Source: Orientallactaga sibirica (Eukaryota; Chordata; Mammalia; Rodentia; Dipodidae). Taken from it: a stretch of 64,000 nt of DNA. Positions 1 to 12,330 of this stretch are shown one piece after another (position 1 is the first letter of the stretch; every line of letters starts with the position of its first letter). The DNA lies in contig JAEOAD010001365.1 in the NCBI GenBank assembly GCA_036365145.1, forward strand, positions 642,501 through 706,500, written 5' to 3'. A program made the position numbers and the translations under genes. The notes under the pieces are model-generated. The model did not search any database and was not told the origin of the DNA. It worked only from the letters and a program-made list of their open reading frames with translations.

Positions 1-282
1 TCCTCCTACTTCCACCTTCTGGGTGCCAACCACACCCAGTTTTATGTGGTGCTAGAGATGGGATTCATGAGCATGCTAGGGAAAAAAAAATTTTTTTTTG
101 CCTTCATTACAATGGCACATATCTGTAGTCCAAGCCAGTCTGACAGCTAAAGTAAGAAGATAAATGGTTCATGTTCAACAGCTGGGAAGAGCTTGGGCAA
201 CAGAGTGAGATCCTATCTCATCTCAAAACAAAACAAACAAAACCCACACGTAGTAAAATGTCTTCCAATGATGAAAATTGTA

Positions 283-1984
283 TTTCTTTTTTTAAAAATA
301 TTTTATTATTTATTTATTTATTTATTTGAGAGAGGGAAAGAGGCTGAAAGAGAGAATGGGTATGCCAGGGCTTCCACCCACTGCAAACGAACTCCAGATG
401 CATGTGCCACCTTGTGCATCTGGCTTATGTGGGTCCTGGGGAATTGAACCTAGGTCCTTTGGCTTTGCAGACAAGTGCCTTAACCACTGAGCCATCTTGC
501 CAGCCCAGAAAATTGTATTTCTTTTTAAATTTTTTGTTTGTTTGTTTTTGTTTTTCGAGGTAGGGTTTCACTCTGGTCCAGGCTGACCTGGAATTCACTA
601 TGTAGTCTCAGGGTGGCCTCGAACTCACGGTGATCCTCCTACCTCTGCCTCCCGAGTGCTGGGATTAAAGGCGTGCACCACCACACCCGGCTTAAAAAAT
701 ATTTTATTTTTATTTATTGAGACAGAGAGAGAATGGTGCACCAGGGCCTCTAGCCACTGCAAACTGATAAACTTCAAAGTAGCCAGGAAGAACCTATAAT
801 GCTAGCACTACAGAAGCAGAGGCAGAAGAATTACAACAAGTTCAAAAGTAACCTGGTCTACATAGAAGTTCTAGGGCAGCCAGGGATACACAGAGATCCT
901 GTCTCAAGTATTTTTTTAATCATGTGAGAAATAACTTACAAAATGGAATTTGTGGCCAGGATTATATTAACAAATCTTTTTTTTTGGTTTTTCGAGGTAG
1001 GGAATCATTCTAGCTCAGGCTGACCTGGAATTCACTATGTAGTCTCAGGGTGGCCTTGAACTCACAGCAATCCTCCTACCTCTGCCTCCTGAGTGCTGGG
1101 AATAAAGGCATGCACCACCATGCCCAGCCCATATTAATAAATCTTTAATTCATGCTCCAAGGCTTCTGGATCACCCATGAATTCTTTCTTAATCATGTGC
1201 CTAGTGGGCCAAGGCTTCCACAAGTTAATAAAGTCGTGTCAGTGTGACCCTTTCAGGCACTTCATGACTCACGGGCTACTCATCTTTACTCAGCCTCTTT
1301 CACCAGCATTGGGAAGACAGAGCTCTGCTTGGCTACCTGACCAGTTTTTCGTCTGAGTGCACAATGACTCCGGTCACAAGTGAGAGGGTGGTGGCGTAGT
1401 AAGTTTGTTTCTTCCATCTCAGACTGAGCTCAACAATACGTAGAGCACAGCAAAAGAATGTTCCTAAGTGGCACTAATGGAAAACCCTCATCTTCGCATC
1501 AGGACTGTGACCATTGAGGCCCCATGCCCATGTTTTGTTTTGTGTTCTTTTTTCTTTCTTTTTAGTTGAGAGAGAGATGTGGGTGGGTGGGGGGGAACAG
1601 GCAAGTAGAGAAAGAGAATGAATGGGCATGTCAGGGCCTCCAGCCACTGCAAACAAACTTCAGGTGCATATACCCCCTTGTGCATGTGGCTTACATGGGT
1701 CCTGGGGAATTGAACCTGGACCCTTTGGCTTTGCAGACAAGCACTTTAACCACTAAGCCATCTCTCCAGGCCCTGTTGTTTGGTTTTTTGAAGTATGGTC
1801 TCACTCTAGCCCAGGCTGACTTGGAATTCACTATGTATTCTCAGGGTGCCCTCAAGCTCAGAGCAATCCTCGTACCTCTGCCTCCGAGTGCTAGGATTAA
1901 AGGCATGTGCCACCAAACCCGACTCTGGCCTCATTTCTTTTTTTTTTAAATTGTGCATTTAACCATTGAGCCATGTCTCCAGCA
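283..1984. repeat. SINE cluster A (8 elements)
   Basis: tRNA-type - 283-507; B1 - 552-692; tRNA-type tail piece - 696-768; old B1-like + 779-907; B1 - 980-1,128; tRNA-type - 1,549-1,772; B1 - 1,780-1,924; tRNA-type scrap - 1,954-1,984. Boundaries are read by eye and good to about 5-10 bp. Confidence 0.85.
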
Positions 1985-2092
1985 TCCACATTTTCAGTTC
2001 TAGGTGTATCTACTCTACAGTGTACTCATATTTACAGAACTAATAACCACATATTCACCAGTCTCTTGATTAATTGTATTGTCTTCCTCTTT

Positions 2093-2375
2093 TGTTTGGG
2101 GGGGAGGGTTCAAGGAAGGTCTCACTGTAACCCAAGCTAACCTGGAATTCAATATGTAGTCTCAGGGTTGCCTTAAACTCACGGCAATCCTCCTACCCCT
2201 GCTTCCCAAATGTTAGGATTAAAAGTGAGACACAGCCGGGCGTGGTGGCGCACGCCTTTAATCCCAGCACTCGGGAGGCAGAGGTAGGAGGATTGCCGAG
2301 AGTTCGAGGCCACCCTGAGACTACATAGTTAATTCCAGGTCAGCCTGGACCAGAGTGAGACCCTACCTTGCAAAA

Positions 2376-2408
<33 letters not shown>

Positions 2409-3179
2409 GAGACACAACACCCGACACTGTCTTTCTCTTTAAAAAATTTTTTTAAAAAATTTATTATTTATTTGGGGGGGCGGAGAAAGAATGAGCAAGC
2501 CAGGACCTCCAGCCAATACAAACGAACTCTAGATGCAAGTGTCACCCTGTGATCTGGCTTTACATGGGTACTGGGGAACCAAACCCAGGTCCTTAGGCTT
2601 TGCAGGCAAATGCCTTATCTACTGAACCATCTCTCCAGCCCCTTCCTCTTTTTTTTTTTTTTCAAGGTAGGGTCTCATTCTAGCACAGGCCTACCTGGAA
2701 CTCACTAGTCTCAGGTGGCTTGAAACTCACTGTGATCCTCGAACCTCTGATTCCCAAGTGCTGGGATTAAAGGTGTGTACTACCATGCCCAGCCCCCTTC
2801 CTCTTTCTTATTTTTGGGTTTTCGAGATAGGGTTTTATTCTAACCCAGGCTGAACTGGAGTTCACTCTGTCCCAGAGTGGCTTCAAACTCACAGCGATCT
2901 TCCTACCTCTGTCTCCCAAGTGCTGGGAATTAAAGGCATGGGCCACCACACCCAGCTTTTCTTCCTCTTTTAAAAAATATTTTGTTGGGAGCTGGGCATG
3001 GTGGCGCACGCCTTTAATCCCAACACTTGGGAGGCAGAGGTAGGAGTATCACTATGAGTTCAAGGCCACTTTGAGACTACATAGTTAATTCCAGGTCAGC
3101 CTGGGCTAGAGTGAGACCCAACCTCGAAAAAACAAAAAAAGAAGGAAGGAAAGAAGGGAGGGGGAGGGAGGGAGGAAAA

Positions 3180-3214
<35 letters not shown>

Positions 3215-3761
3215 ATTTTGTTGGGCTGGAGAGATGGCTTAATGGTTAAGGTGCTTGCCTGCAAAGCCAAAAAGCGCCTAGGTTTGATTTCCCCAGATCC
3301 ATGTAAGCCAGATGCCCAAGGTGGTGCATGTGTCTGGCTTGCAGCGGCTGTTGGCCCTGGTGCATTCATCCTCTATCTGTCTCTCTCTCTCTCTCTACTT
3401 CTTTGTTGCTCTCAAATAATAAATGAAAAAACTTAAATATAAAAATTAAAGCCAGGCGTGGTGGCGCATGCCTTTAATCCCAGCACTCAGGAGGCAGAGG
3501 TAGGAGGATCGCCACAAGTTCAAGGCAACCCTTAGACTACACAGTGAATTCCTGGTCAGCCTGAGCTAGAGTGAAACCCTACCTCAAAATAAATAAATAA
3601 ATAAATAAAATAATAATTTTAGCCGGGCATGGTGGAGCACGCCTTTAATCCCAGCACTCGGGAGGCAGAGATAGGAGGAATGCTGTGAGTCTGAGACCAC
3701 CCTGAGACTACATAGTTAATTCCAAGTAAGCCTGGAGCACAGTGAGACCCTACCTCAAAAA

Positions 3762-3796
<35 letters not shown>

Positions 3797-4435
3797 AAAT
3801 TTTTGTTTATTACCTATTTGTAAGCAGACAGAGAGAATATGAATGAGCACACCAGGGCTTCCAGGCACTACAAACACACTCATTCAGACGCATGCTCCAC
3901 TTTGTGCATCTGGCTTTACATGGGTACTGGGAAATCAAACCTGCATTATCAGGCTTTGTAAGCAAGCACCTTCAACTGCTGAGCCATCTCTCCAGCCTGA
4001 GAGCCTTGGCAAAGGCCTGTCTTCCTCTTATCACAAAGTGCTAGCCAGAAATGGACAGGTCTGCTTTGTTCAATGTTTTATTTTAAAAGCCTAAACCAGT
4101 GCCTAGCACCTATAGGTGCTTGTTGGCTAAATCAAATGAATAAACATTTCCAATTGCCTTGCCCATAAAACAGGACAGGGCCGGAGAGATGGCTTAGCGG
4201 TTAAGGCGCCTGCCTCCTAAGCGTAAGAACGAACGCCAGTTCCAATCTCCAGGTCCCACATTTAGCCAGATGCAAAGTGACACAGGGGCACAATGCTGCA
4301 CTTGACCACAAGGGGGCGCACACATCTGGATTTCGTTCACAGCAGCTGAGAGACTGCTGGCGCGCCCATCTCTATCTGGCTTCCTCTCCCTCTCCCTCTT
4401 CCTCTCTCTCTCTCTCTCCAAAAAAAAAAAAAAAC
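2093..4435. repeat. SINE cluster B (11 elements, one nested)
   Basis: B1 - 2,093-2,228 broken by B1 + 2,235-2,406; tRNA-type - 2,438-2,641; B1 - 2,650-2,794; B1 - 2,813-2,957; B1 + 2,991-3,139; tRNA-type + 3,224-3,433; B1 + 3,450-3,590; B1 + 3,621-3,764; tRNA-type - 3,797-3,999; long tRNA-type + 4,179-4,435, the last flanked by aaaacaggaca on both sides. AAAT runs at 3,177-3,219 and 3,759-3,797 are SINE tails. Confidence 0.85.
4306..4319 (+). promoter_or_regulatory. CTCF-like motif in a long tRNA-type SINE
   Basis: CCACAAGGGGGCGC inside the SINE at 4,179-4,435. The same word is at 16,107-16,120 and 44,660-44,673, a one-base variant at 25,418-25,431, and on minus at 19,635-19,648. Binding is not shown; only the motif is. 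Confidence 0.35.
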
Positions 4436-4886
4436 AGGACAAACATCTCTTTTATGAAAGCCAAGAATTACTTAAGGTGATCACCAACTCCAGATGCATG
4501 CACTTCAGTTCTTATTTGTCATGTTGTGTTTGCCCACCAGAACCGCAACTACACATGTGAATAAGCAGGAAGGAAAAGAGGGCTAATGATATGTCAACTA
4601 GAGACTAGTGGGGAAGCTATAATTAACTCAGGAGGCCAATAGAAATTGAAGATCGCCTGAAAGTCAATGGAGACTCTGGAGGTTCAGCTCCAGTGGAAAT
4701 TCCCAAGAACTAACAAAAAGAAAACAAGTTAAGTGACTATTAATTCTGACCCCGAAGGAACAACAAAAAGTCACTGCCAACAGGAACCAGCTACACAACT
4801 GGCCACTTCTAAAGGAATGGCCAAAGTTCCACTTTGAAGAAAAAATATATTCTGTGGCCTTGAAATGATTAAAATTACATATTTTA

Positions 4887-6434
4887 GCCAACCCAGACAG
4901 CAGACACCTGAAATCTCAACTACTCAGGAAGTTGAAGCAGGAGGATTACAAGTGCAAGGTCTAGCTGGGCTATAGTAAGTTCAAAACCAGTTTGGGCAAC
5001 TTAGTCAGACCTTGCCTCAAAATTGTTTTAAAAAGTCAGATGTAGCCGGGTGTGGTGGCGCACGCCTTTAATCCCAGCACTTGGGAGGCAGAGGTAGGAT
5101 CTGTGAGTTTGAAGCCACCCTGAGACTACATAGTGAATTCCAGGTCAGCCTGAACTAGAGTGAGACCTTACCACAAAGAACCCCCCCCCTCAAAAAAAAA
5201 AGTCAGATGTGGTAGCTTATAACTGTTAATATCAACACTTTGAAAGTAGACACAGAAAGATTAGGAATTCAAGGTTATCCTTGGCTACCTGGTGAGATCC
5301 TAGGCCAGTCTGGGCTACAGGAGACCCTGTCTCAGAAAACAAAAAGAAATAAAAAATACCAAACAAACAAATAAAAAGGCTGGTCCCAAAACAATACAGA
5401 CCTTTGCCAAGGCTCTTGGCTGCCCACAAGAACTAGATGGTAAAACCCTATTGCTGAAGACTGAAGCTTGGGCTGCAGGTCACTGAGAAATCAAGCTGGA
5501 GCTGAGCTGAAAACCTTCTTCCTGTTGACTAGATGTCAGGTAGCTGGAAAAAGCTATACTGAATGCAGCCCTTTGGGAGAGACAAGCTATCAATGGTGTT
5601 AAACATCAGTGGACTCTGCAAGCCCTAAGACTGGCCAGCCAGGCCAACGTGTTATAACGTGTCTGTTACGCGGTAAACCAATGGCTATCTGATTGGATTG
5701 GAGGCCCTTTCCACTGGAGGGAATATATACCTGGTACTGAAACCCTACTGAAAAGTCTATGGCTGGGGAGGTCATAAGCCCTAGTGAAGTAACGCCTGTT
5801 GTTGTCTGGCTAAATCCACATATTTTGCCCACCAAACTGTTCTGTAAGCACATTTTAAAAATGTTAAATGTAGCCGGGCGTGGTGGCGCATGCCTTTAAT
5901 CCCAGCACTTGGGAGGCAGAGGTAGGAGAATCACCATGAGTTCGAGGCTACCCTGAGACTACAGAGTGAATTCCAGGTCACCCTAAGCTAGAGTGAGACC
6001 CTACCTCGAAAAACAAACCAAAAAAAAAAAAAAAAAAAAGTTAAATGTTTATACCAATATTAATGCTACTCTCACTTTTTTAAATATTTTATTTTTGTTT
6101 ATTTATTTGAGAGAGAGAGAATAGGCACACCAGGGCCTCCAGCCACTGCAAATGAACTCCAGATGCATGTGCCCCCTTGTGCATCTGGCTAATGGGTCCT
6201 GGGGAATCGAACCTGGGTCCTTTGGCTTGTAGACAAACACCTTAACCACTAAGCCACCTTGCCAGCCTTTTTTTTTGTTTTGTTTTGTTTTGTTTTTCGA
6301 GGTAGGGTCTCCCTCTAGCCTAGGCTGATCTGGAATTCACTCTGTAGTCTCAGGGTGGCCTCGAACTCATGGTGATCCTCCTAACTCTGCCTCCAGAGTG
6401 CTGGAATTAAAGGCGTGTGCCACCATGCCCAGCC
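4887..6434. repeat. SINE cluster C (6 elements)
   Basis: Old 7SL-like + 4,887-5,032; B1 + 5,045-5,201 flanked by aaagtcagatgt; old B1-like + 5,205-5,345; B1 + 5,873-6,039 flanked by gttaaatgt; tRNA-type - 6,078-6,268; B1 - 6,269-6,434. Confidence 0.8.
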
Positions 6435-6510
6435 TTACTCTCACTTTTGGTTAAAGAAGCTTCTTTTTTCAGATAGCGGTGAATACTGGGGTGACTCACA
6501 ACTCACCACA

Positions 6511-7420
6511 GGGCTGGAGAGATGGCTTAGCAGTTAAGGCATTTACCTGCAAAGCCAAAGGACCCAGGTTTAATTCTCCAGAACCCACGTAAACCAGAAG
6601 CACAAGGTGGTGCATACATCTGGAATTTGTTTGCAGCAACTGGAGGCCCTGGCATATCCATTCTCTTTCTCACTCTCTCTCTCTCTCAAATAAACAAATA
6701 AAAATAAAATATTTTTTAAAAACCCTCACAGCTGGGCATGGTGGTGCACGCCTTTAATCCCAGCACTCAGGAGGCAGAGGTAGGAGGATCGCCATGAGTT
6801 CAAGTCCATCCTGAGACTACATAGCTAATTCCAGGTCAGCCGGGACCAGAGTGAGACCCTACCTCAAAAAACAAAAAACAAAAAACAAAAAAACAAACAA
6901 ACAAACAAAAAAACCCTCACCATAGCATGCCGGTGCACGCCTTTAATCCCAGCACTCGGAAGGCAGAGGTAGGAGGACTGTCGTGAGTTCAAGGCCACCC
7001 TGAGACTACATAATGAATTCCAGGTCAGCTGGGCTAGAGTGAGACCCTACCTCAAAAAAAAAAAAAAAAAAAAAAGGCGGCTAGGAATATAACTCAGTGG
7101 TAGAGCTTAAATGAGGCCCCCAGGTTCAATTTTTAGTCCCCCAAGAAACAAAATTTATCTCAGAGTCTTCCAAATATTGGAAACTAGAGAGATGGCTCAG
7201 TAGTTGAAGACATTTGCTTACAAATATTGAATTTGGGCTGGAGAGATGGCTTAATGGTAAGGTGCTTGCCTGCGAGGCCAAAGGACCCAGGTTCAATTAG
7301 CCAGTGCCCATGTAAGACAAATGCACAAGGTGGCACATGCATCTGGAGTTCATTTGCAGTGGCTAGAGGCCCTGCTGTGCCCATTCTCTCTCTGTCTCTT
7401 CTCTCTCTCTCTGCTTGCAA

Positions 7421-7470
<50 letters not shown>

Positions 7471-7819
7471 GAATTTATCACCTAGGTAAGAGGGAAAGCA
7501 TTATACAAAGGGACTTTTCCTCTCTTATGGTAATAACCACCACCCCCTTACTGTACTCTATCATAAAAGAACAGTCCACTGTTATCTAGCTACTTTTATT
7601 CCATGTAGTACATTCTTTTTTTTAAATTGAGAGACACAGAGAGAGAGGAAGAGGCAGAGACAAAGAGAGAACATGTGTGCCAGTGCTGTGAACGGATTCT
7701 AGATGCATGTGCGTGCTTGCATCACTTTACTTCTGGCTAAACGGGGGACCTGGAGATTGAACAGGCGTTCTCAGGCTTGGCAGGCAGGCATCTTAACTGC
7801 TAAGCCATCTCTCCAGCCC
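6511..7819. repeat. SINE cluster D (7 elements)
   Basis: tRNA-type + 6,511-6,720; B1 + 6,730-6,911; B1 + 6,926-7,075; ID-like + 7,080-7,142; tRNA-type 5' scrap + 7,183-7,221; tRNA-type + 7,226-7,415; long tRNA-type - 7,620-7,819 (diverged). Confidence 0.8.
7421..7470 (+). repeat. (TA)n(CA)n(TA)n compound microsatellite
   Basis: Alternating TA, CA and TA blocks at the 3' end of a tRNA-type SINE. Confidence 0.95.
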
Positions 7820-8824
7820 ATGTAGTACATTCTTAGGGTACAATTACAACCCAAAGGCCTACAGATACAAAAAGGTGGGGAGATAACTGAAATAGTGAAT
7901 AATTGGAGGGGAGAGGATGCCAGGATGGATTGTTCCTGAAAGCTTGGGAAAACCCAAGTGTAAGGATCAGCTTTCCCTGTCTGTCTACAGGTGGTCTCCA
8001 GGCACCAATGAATCTGCCACACCCTCCTATTGCCCTCTGCCACTCAAAAGCCTCACCAACACTGGCAATCTCAGACTACCAGACACTAATCAGTCTGGTT
8101 CAGCCTCCTGCCCACAGTTGGCTCGGTCCCCTTCTCCACCTAATTCCTGGGCCTGATTCAGCTCATGGCCTATCTTTACCAAAATTTCATTTCTTGAATC
8201 TCGTCTCTGAATTTTATCATCTTTCTCTAACCACAGAACCTGCTTTCAGACCATTCTCCCTCCCCAAACCCCCAGCTGCAGATGTCAGTCATTACTGCCC
8301 ACCTTGTGTGCCATCTATTGACCTAGGTCCCCACTTCTCTTTTCTCCATAATCCTTATCTGGGTTCACTGCCTCTCAGGCTGCACTATCAAGGTGATTTC
8401 CATATCCAGATGAGCCTTCAGCCTGACCTTCTCTCCCTGTCCTCTCCACAAAGCCTCACTCACAGTCAAACCTAGAACTCTTCAGAACCTCAGTTACATC
8501 ATGAGTGTATCACCATCCATTGTACCCTATTATTTTATATCATTCCTTCCAAAACCTCAACTTCAACCATCTGTTGGCCTTACCACCTCTCCAATGTCCC
8601 TGAGCCACTCAACCACATTCGATTCCATGAGTAGCCATCATGATCATTCCCTCCTCACTTCCTTCTAGCAGCACAATACAGCTGCTTGTGCCAGGAGAAA
8701 CACCTCACCCAAAGACATGATCTTCCTTGCTTGCTAAGGAGGGGTAAAAAAAAAAATTTCTTTCAAAAAAAAAAAAATCAAAACTACCTTCTGTCTCCGA
8801 ATAAGCTGTTAAGGAATTCAAACA

Positions 8825-9149
8825 GGGCTGGAGAGATGGCTTAGCAGTTAAGATGCTTGCCTGTGAAGCCTGAGGATCCAGATTCGATTCCCCAGGACAC
8901 ACGTAAGCCAGATGCACAAGGTGGAGCATATATCTGGGGTTCGTTTCAAATGGCTAGAGGCCCTTGAGCGCCCATACTCTCTCTCTCAAATAAATAAATA
9001 AAATATTTTAACAAGCCGGGCGTGGTGGCGCACGCCTTTAATCCCAGCACTCGGGAGGCAGAGGTAGGAGGATCACCAAGAGTTTGAGGCCACCCTGAGA
9101 CAACATAGTGAATTCCAGGTCAGCCTGGACCAGAGTGAGAAGAAAAAAC

Positions 9150-9195
<46 letters not shown>

Positions 9196-10053
9196 AACAA
9201 AAATAATTTCTCTTCTAGTTCTCCCTGAAAGGTCAATGCTGAAGTAAAAGAATCTACAGTCAGGTGTGGCCTCATCAATTACTACTGTGTCACCTTGCAC
9301 AAGGACTGTGGTGTCATCACATTAGGTTGTTTCCAGCATAAGATACACAGGGGCTGAAGAGATGGCTTAGCAGTTAAGGTGCTTGCCTGTGAGGCCTAAG
9401 AACCCAAGTTAGATTGCTCAGTACACACATAAGCTGGATGTACATGGTGGTGCATGCCTCTGGGGTTCAAAAGCACTGGCTAGAGGCTCTAGTGTGCCCA
9501 CTCTCTCTCTGGCAAATAAATTAAAATTAGCTGAGCATGATGATGCACGCCTTTAATCCCAACACTTGGGAGGCAAAGGCAGGAGGATTCCCGAGAGTTC
9601 GAGACCACCCTGAAACTACATAGTGAATTCCAGGTCAGCATGGACTAGAGAGAGACCCTACCTCAAAAAAAAATTGACATTTAAAAGGTGGGGCTGGAGA
9701 GATGGCTTAGCAGTTAAGGCACTTGCCTGCAAAGCCAAATGAATTCCCCAGGACCCATGTAAGCCAGATGCATAAGGGGGCACACACATCTGGAATTCAT
9801 TTGCAGTGGCTGGAGGCCCTAGAGCACCCATTGTCTCTCTCTCTCTCTCTCCCAGTAAATAAAAATAAAATATTTTTAAAAAACATACAAGCCTGGTGTG
9901 GTGGCGCAAACCTTTAATCCCAGCTCTTGGGAGGCAGAGGTAGGAGGATCGCTGAGTTTGAGACCACCCTGAGACTACATAGTGAATTCCAGGTCAGCCT
10001 GAGCTAGAATGAGACCCAACCTCCCAAAAAAAAAAAAAAAAAAAAAAAAAAAA
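8825..10053 (+). repeat. SINE cluster E (6 elements, all plus)
   Basis: tRNA-type 8,825-9,008; B1 9,016-9,150 followed by a TA run; tRNA-type 9,351-9,524; B1 9,530-9,672; tRNA-type 9,691-9,880; B1 9,892-10,053. The tRNA-type/B1 alternation repeats three times, but the copies differ too much to be a tandem duplication. Confidence 0.85.
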
Positions 10054-10689
10054 GATGATACACAGGAGCTCAAAAGATGTCATCAGGGGCAGGTAACTCG
10101 AAGCACATAATGATGTAATTATCTGGAAAAAAAATCCAAAAGGGCTGCTAAATTCTGGTAAATACTACAGATCTTTCAGAGCTGAGCCTCTCTCCACTGG
10201 TCCCTGGCATGCACAACTTTTTGTTTCTGCCTCAGAGGAAGAGAAATTAACTATGCTCCAGAAGTTACCACAAGGGACAAGCTGGCTAACAAACTTCCTG
10301 TTTTCTCTTTCACCCAATATGACCTACAACCAATGAAGCCCTGGGCCATATGGCTGCTGCCAACTTCTCCCACCTCCCATTCTCCCCTCCCTCACTTAGG
10401 CTTCAGCCCTGGGGACTTTGTTTTTTTTCCCCTGGAACACAACCAAACTTGCTTTGGCCCAAGGCCTTTGTATTCCAACACTCCCACAGGATACTGGTCC
10501 CAAGGTCTTGGGGCCCAGCTGCTGCCTCCTCATTCCTCAAGTTAGGGAGCAGATGTCACTCTTCAAAGACCTTCCTGACCACCCAAGCCATACGGCCACC
10601 ATCATTCTCCATCAACCAGAGTTAGCTCTTAAGTCATTTAATTTTGTGGCAAGTGCTCTGCTATTTTGTGCTCACTCATGGTCTTCTCC

Positions 10690-10800
10690 ACCGGAATTTA
10701 AGCTCTGTGAATACAAGAACCCTGCTTGTCTGGATCAACTGCTATCACCAGGGCCGGACACCCAGCAGGGACACACTGAGATTGCTGAATCAATGAATTC
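10690..10800 (+). repeat. L2-like 3' end fragment
   Basis: The run ttaagctctgtgaatacaag, the accagggccggacacccagc part and the end gctgaatcaatgaattc follow the familiar L2 3'-end pattern, strongly diverged. Confidence 0.4.
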
Positions 10801-11067
10801 TTTCAAGAGAGCTCCTTTCAAAGCCTGCGGGTGCTTGTGTGAAGCAGTTAAGGTTCTAACAACACTTGAAGAAGCCAACTCCAGCTACTCAGTCCCGATA
10901 CCAACATTCTCATACCAGGTGCTACCACCCTGGCATCTTGACAAGGTTTCTCTCTTTGCCACTTGCTTCTTTTCTTCCTCCTTTGGACAAGGCTGGGAAA
11001 GCCCCTTCTTTTCGGAGACCAGGTGATCGGATGATCCTTTCACCAAGCTTAAAAAGGTGTCACTAAA

Positions 11068-11236
11068 GCCGGGCATGGTGGCGCACGCCTTTAATCCCAG
11101 CACTCGGGAGGCAGAGGTAGGAGGATCGCCGAGAGTTCGAGGCCACCCTGAGACTACATAGTTAATTCCAGGTCAGCCTGGGCCAGAGTGAAACCCTACC
11201 TCGCAAAACCAAAAAAAAAAAAAAAAAAAAAAAAAG
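11068..11236 (+). repeat. B1-type SINE with target-site duplication
   Basis: Complete B1-type element with a poly-A tail, flanked by the direct repeat aaggtgtcacta on both sides. The clean duplication and near-consensus body mark a young insertion. Confidence 0.9.
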
Positions 11237-11480
11237 GTGTCACTAGGTCACCAAACCTGGGCCCTTTCTGAAACCTGGCCTCCCTGGGCTTTCTCTGCCC
11301 ATGGAACTTTCCAGTGCCAGGGAGAGTACCCAGCTGGGTTCCTTCCGGCTACAGGAGAGCCAACGTCACGCCTTCCTGGGTCAATAGCCCTGTCTCCTCA
11401 CTGCCAGAAGGAAACGTTCCTAACCCTTGCACCTCCCGCCCTCCGCTCGCTCCCATGGGCCCCCAAAACCTTTCGAGGAG

Positions 11481-11612
11481 TCCGGCGCGGCGGCGCACGC
11501 CTGTAACCCCGGCACTCGGGAGGCGGAGGTAGAAGGGTCGCTGTGAGTTCAAGGCCACCCTTGAAGGCCTTGAGTGAGCCCCTACCTCGAAAAACAAAAC
11601 AAAACAAAAAAC
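11481..11612 (+). repeat. B1-type SINE inside the SPINT2 CpG-rich zone, with target-site duplication
   Basis: A full B1-type SINE starts at ccggcgcggcggcgcacgcc and ends in an A-rich tail. It is flanked by the 11-bp direct repeat acctttcgagg on both sides. Its CpGs are kept and several A/T positions have become G/C compared with other copies in the window. It lies in SPINT2 intron 1, about 155 bp from the exon 1 donor. Confidence 0.85.
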
Positions 11613-11639
11613 ACCTTTCGAGGTCCCACCCGCAGGCCG

Positions 11640-12330
11640 GGCTCCCCGACACGCCCCGACGGCCACCAGGGCGCCCCGTTTGCTCCGCCGTGCTTCTTCG
11701 CGATCAGACCCGGCCCGGCCCACCTGCGGGCTCCATCCACTGCCCCGACACCCGCAGGCCCTCACCGTGGATGCCTCGGTCTCCGCCGGCCGCCTCGGCC
11801 CTGGACAGGAGCAGCGCCGCCAGCAGAGCGCAGAGCGCCCGGCCCCGCCGCGGCCCGCACGGCTGCGCCATGAGGACCCGGGCTCGGGGGCGGCCGTTGG
11901 CTCCCGCGTCCGGACGGTGCGGGGCGGTGCGGGGCGACCCGGCGGCGGCGCACGCGCGCTGCGGCCTCGGGCGCAGGTGAGGCCGGGGGCGGCGAGGCAC
12001 GGCGCGTCCTCGGGGGGCCCCAGTGCCCGCAAGTCCCTTCTCGGGTGTGCGCTCACTCGGCCGTCCCTCCCGCGCCCTCGGACACCGTCCCGGCCCCCGC
12101 GCGACGCTGCCCGACTCAGACTGCGACCACACCTAGAGCCAATGGCGGCCGGCGGGGGCGGGGCTCACCTGGGGGCGGGGCGGCACGGCGCAGGCGCACC
12201 GGGCTGGTACCTGGGCGCCGCTGGGGGCCTCGGCGCACCTGGCTGGGCGGGTGGAGCTGGAAGGAGGCAGGTGTTGCGTGGGCGGGCTCCTACCGGAGCT
12301 GGCTGGGTGGAGGCGCTAGGTGGGGGCGGC
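11640..12330 (-). promoter_or_regulatory. SPINT2: CpG island and probable promoter of SPINT2
   Basis: A G+C-rich, CpG-dense block surrounds SPINT2 exon 1. Upstream of the start codon (to its right on the plus strand) are GC boxes around 12,150-12,180 and a CCAAT box at 12,139-12,143 overlapping a CCAATGGCGGC YY1-like word. No TATA box was seen. The transcription start was not located. Confidence 0.7.
11766..11871 (-). CDS. SPINT2: SPINT2 exon 1 (partial gene): start codon and signal peptide of Kunitz-type protease inhibitor 2 (HAI-2)
   Basis: SPINT2/HAI-2 is a type I membrane protein with two Kunitz domains that inhibits HGF activator, matriptase and related trypsin-like proteases at the epithelial surface. 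Only the first coding exon is visible. It opens MAQPCGPRRGRAL, followed by a leucine/alanine-rich core (LCALLAALLL) and a small-residue cleavage region, a typical signal peptide close to the human protein as I remember it. It stops in phase 1 after ...GIH plus one base, where a GTGAG donor follows on the minus strand (11,765 downward). The ATG at 11,871 is the first in-frame ATG: the frame is open further upstream without one. Kunitz exons should lie left of position 1; I saw no CxxxF/YGGC-type exon in 1-11,765. The start sits in a CpG island. Identification is confident, though only 35 codons are seen. Confidence 0.9.

Larger units (their letters stand above)
1..11765 (-). other. SPINT2: SPINT2 intron 1 (incomplete, runs off the left edge)
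   Basis: No exon could be recognised here on either strand. Most of it is SINEs (listed separately). Non-repeat stretches are about 1,130-1,540, 4,440-4,890, 5,345-5,870, 7,830-8,750 and 10,060-11,060. The 7,903-8,475 stretch has an open plus-strand frame of 190 codons but is Pro/Ser/Leu-rich without a recognisable domain, so I treat it as chance. A long first intron agrees with the human gene layout as I know it. Confidence 0.7.

Noticed and set aside
7903..8475. A 190-codon plus-strand frame in SPINT2 intron 1
   Set aside because: No recognisable domain, biased composition and no clear splice structure; treated as chance.
9351..10053. Tandem duplication of tRNA-type SINE plus B1 pairs
   Set aside because: The pairs differ in sequence and spacing as independent insertions do, unlike the copies at 14,891 and 22,441.
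10418..11026. A 202-codon plus-strand frame in SPINT2 intron 1
   Set aside because: It runs through an L2-like fragment and has no domain or start context that convinces.
1..11765. SPINT2 Kunitz exons
   Set aside because: Searched by eye for the reverse complement of the YGGC and RW motifs with flanking splice sites; none found, so they are probably outside the window.
11872..12132. An in-frame extension upstream of the SPINT2 ATG
   Set aside because: There is no in-frame ATG upstream, and a signal peptide directly follows the chosen start.
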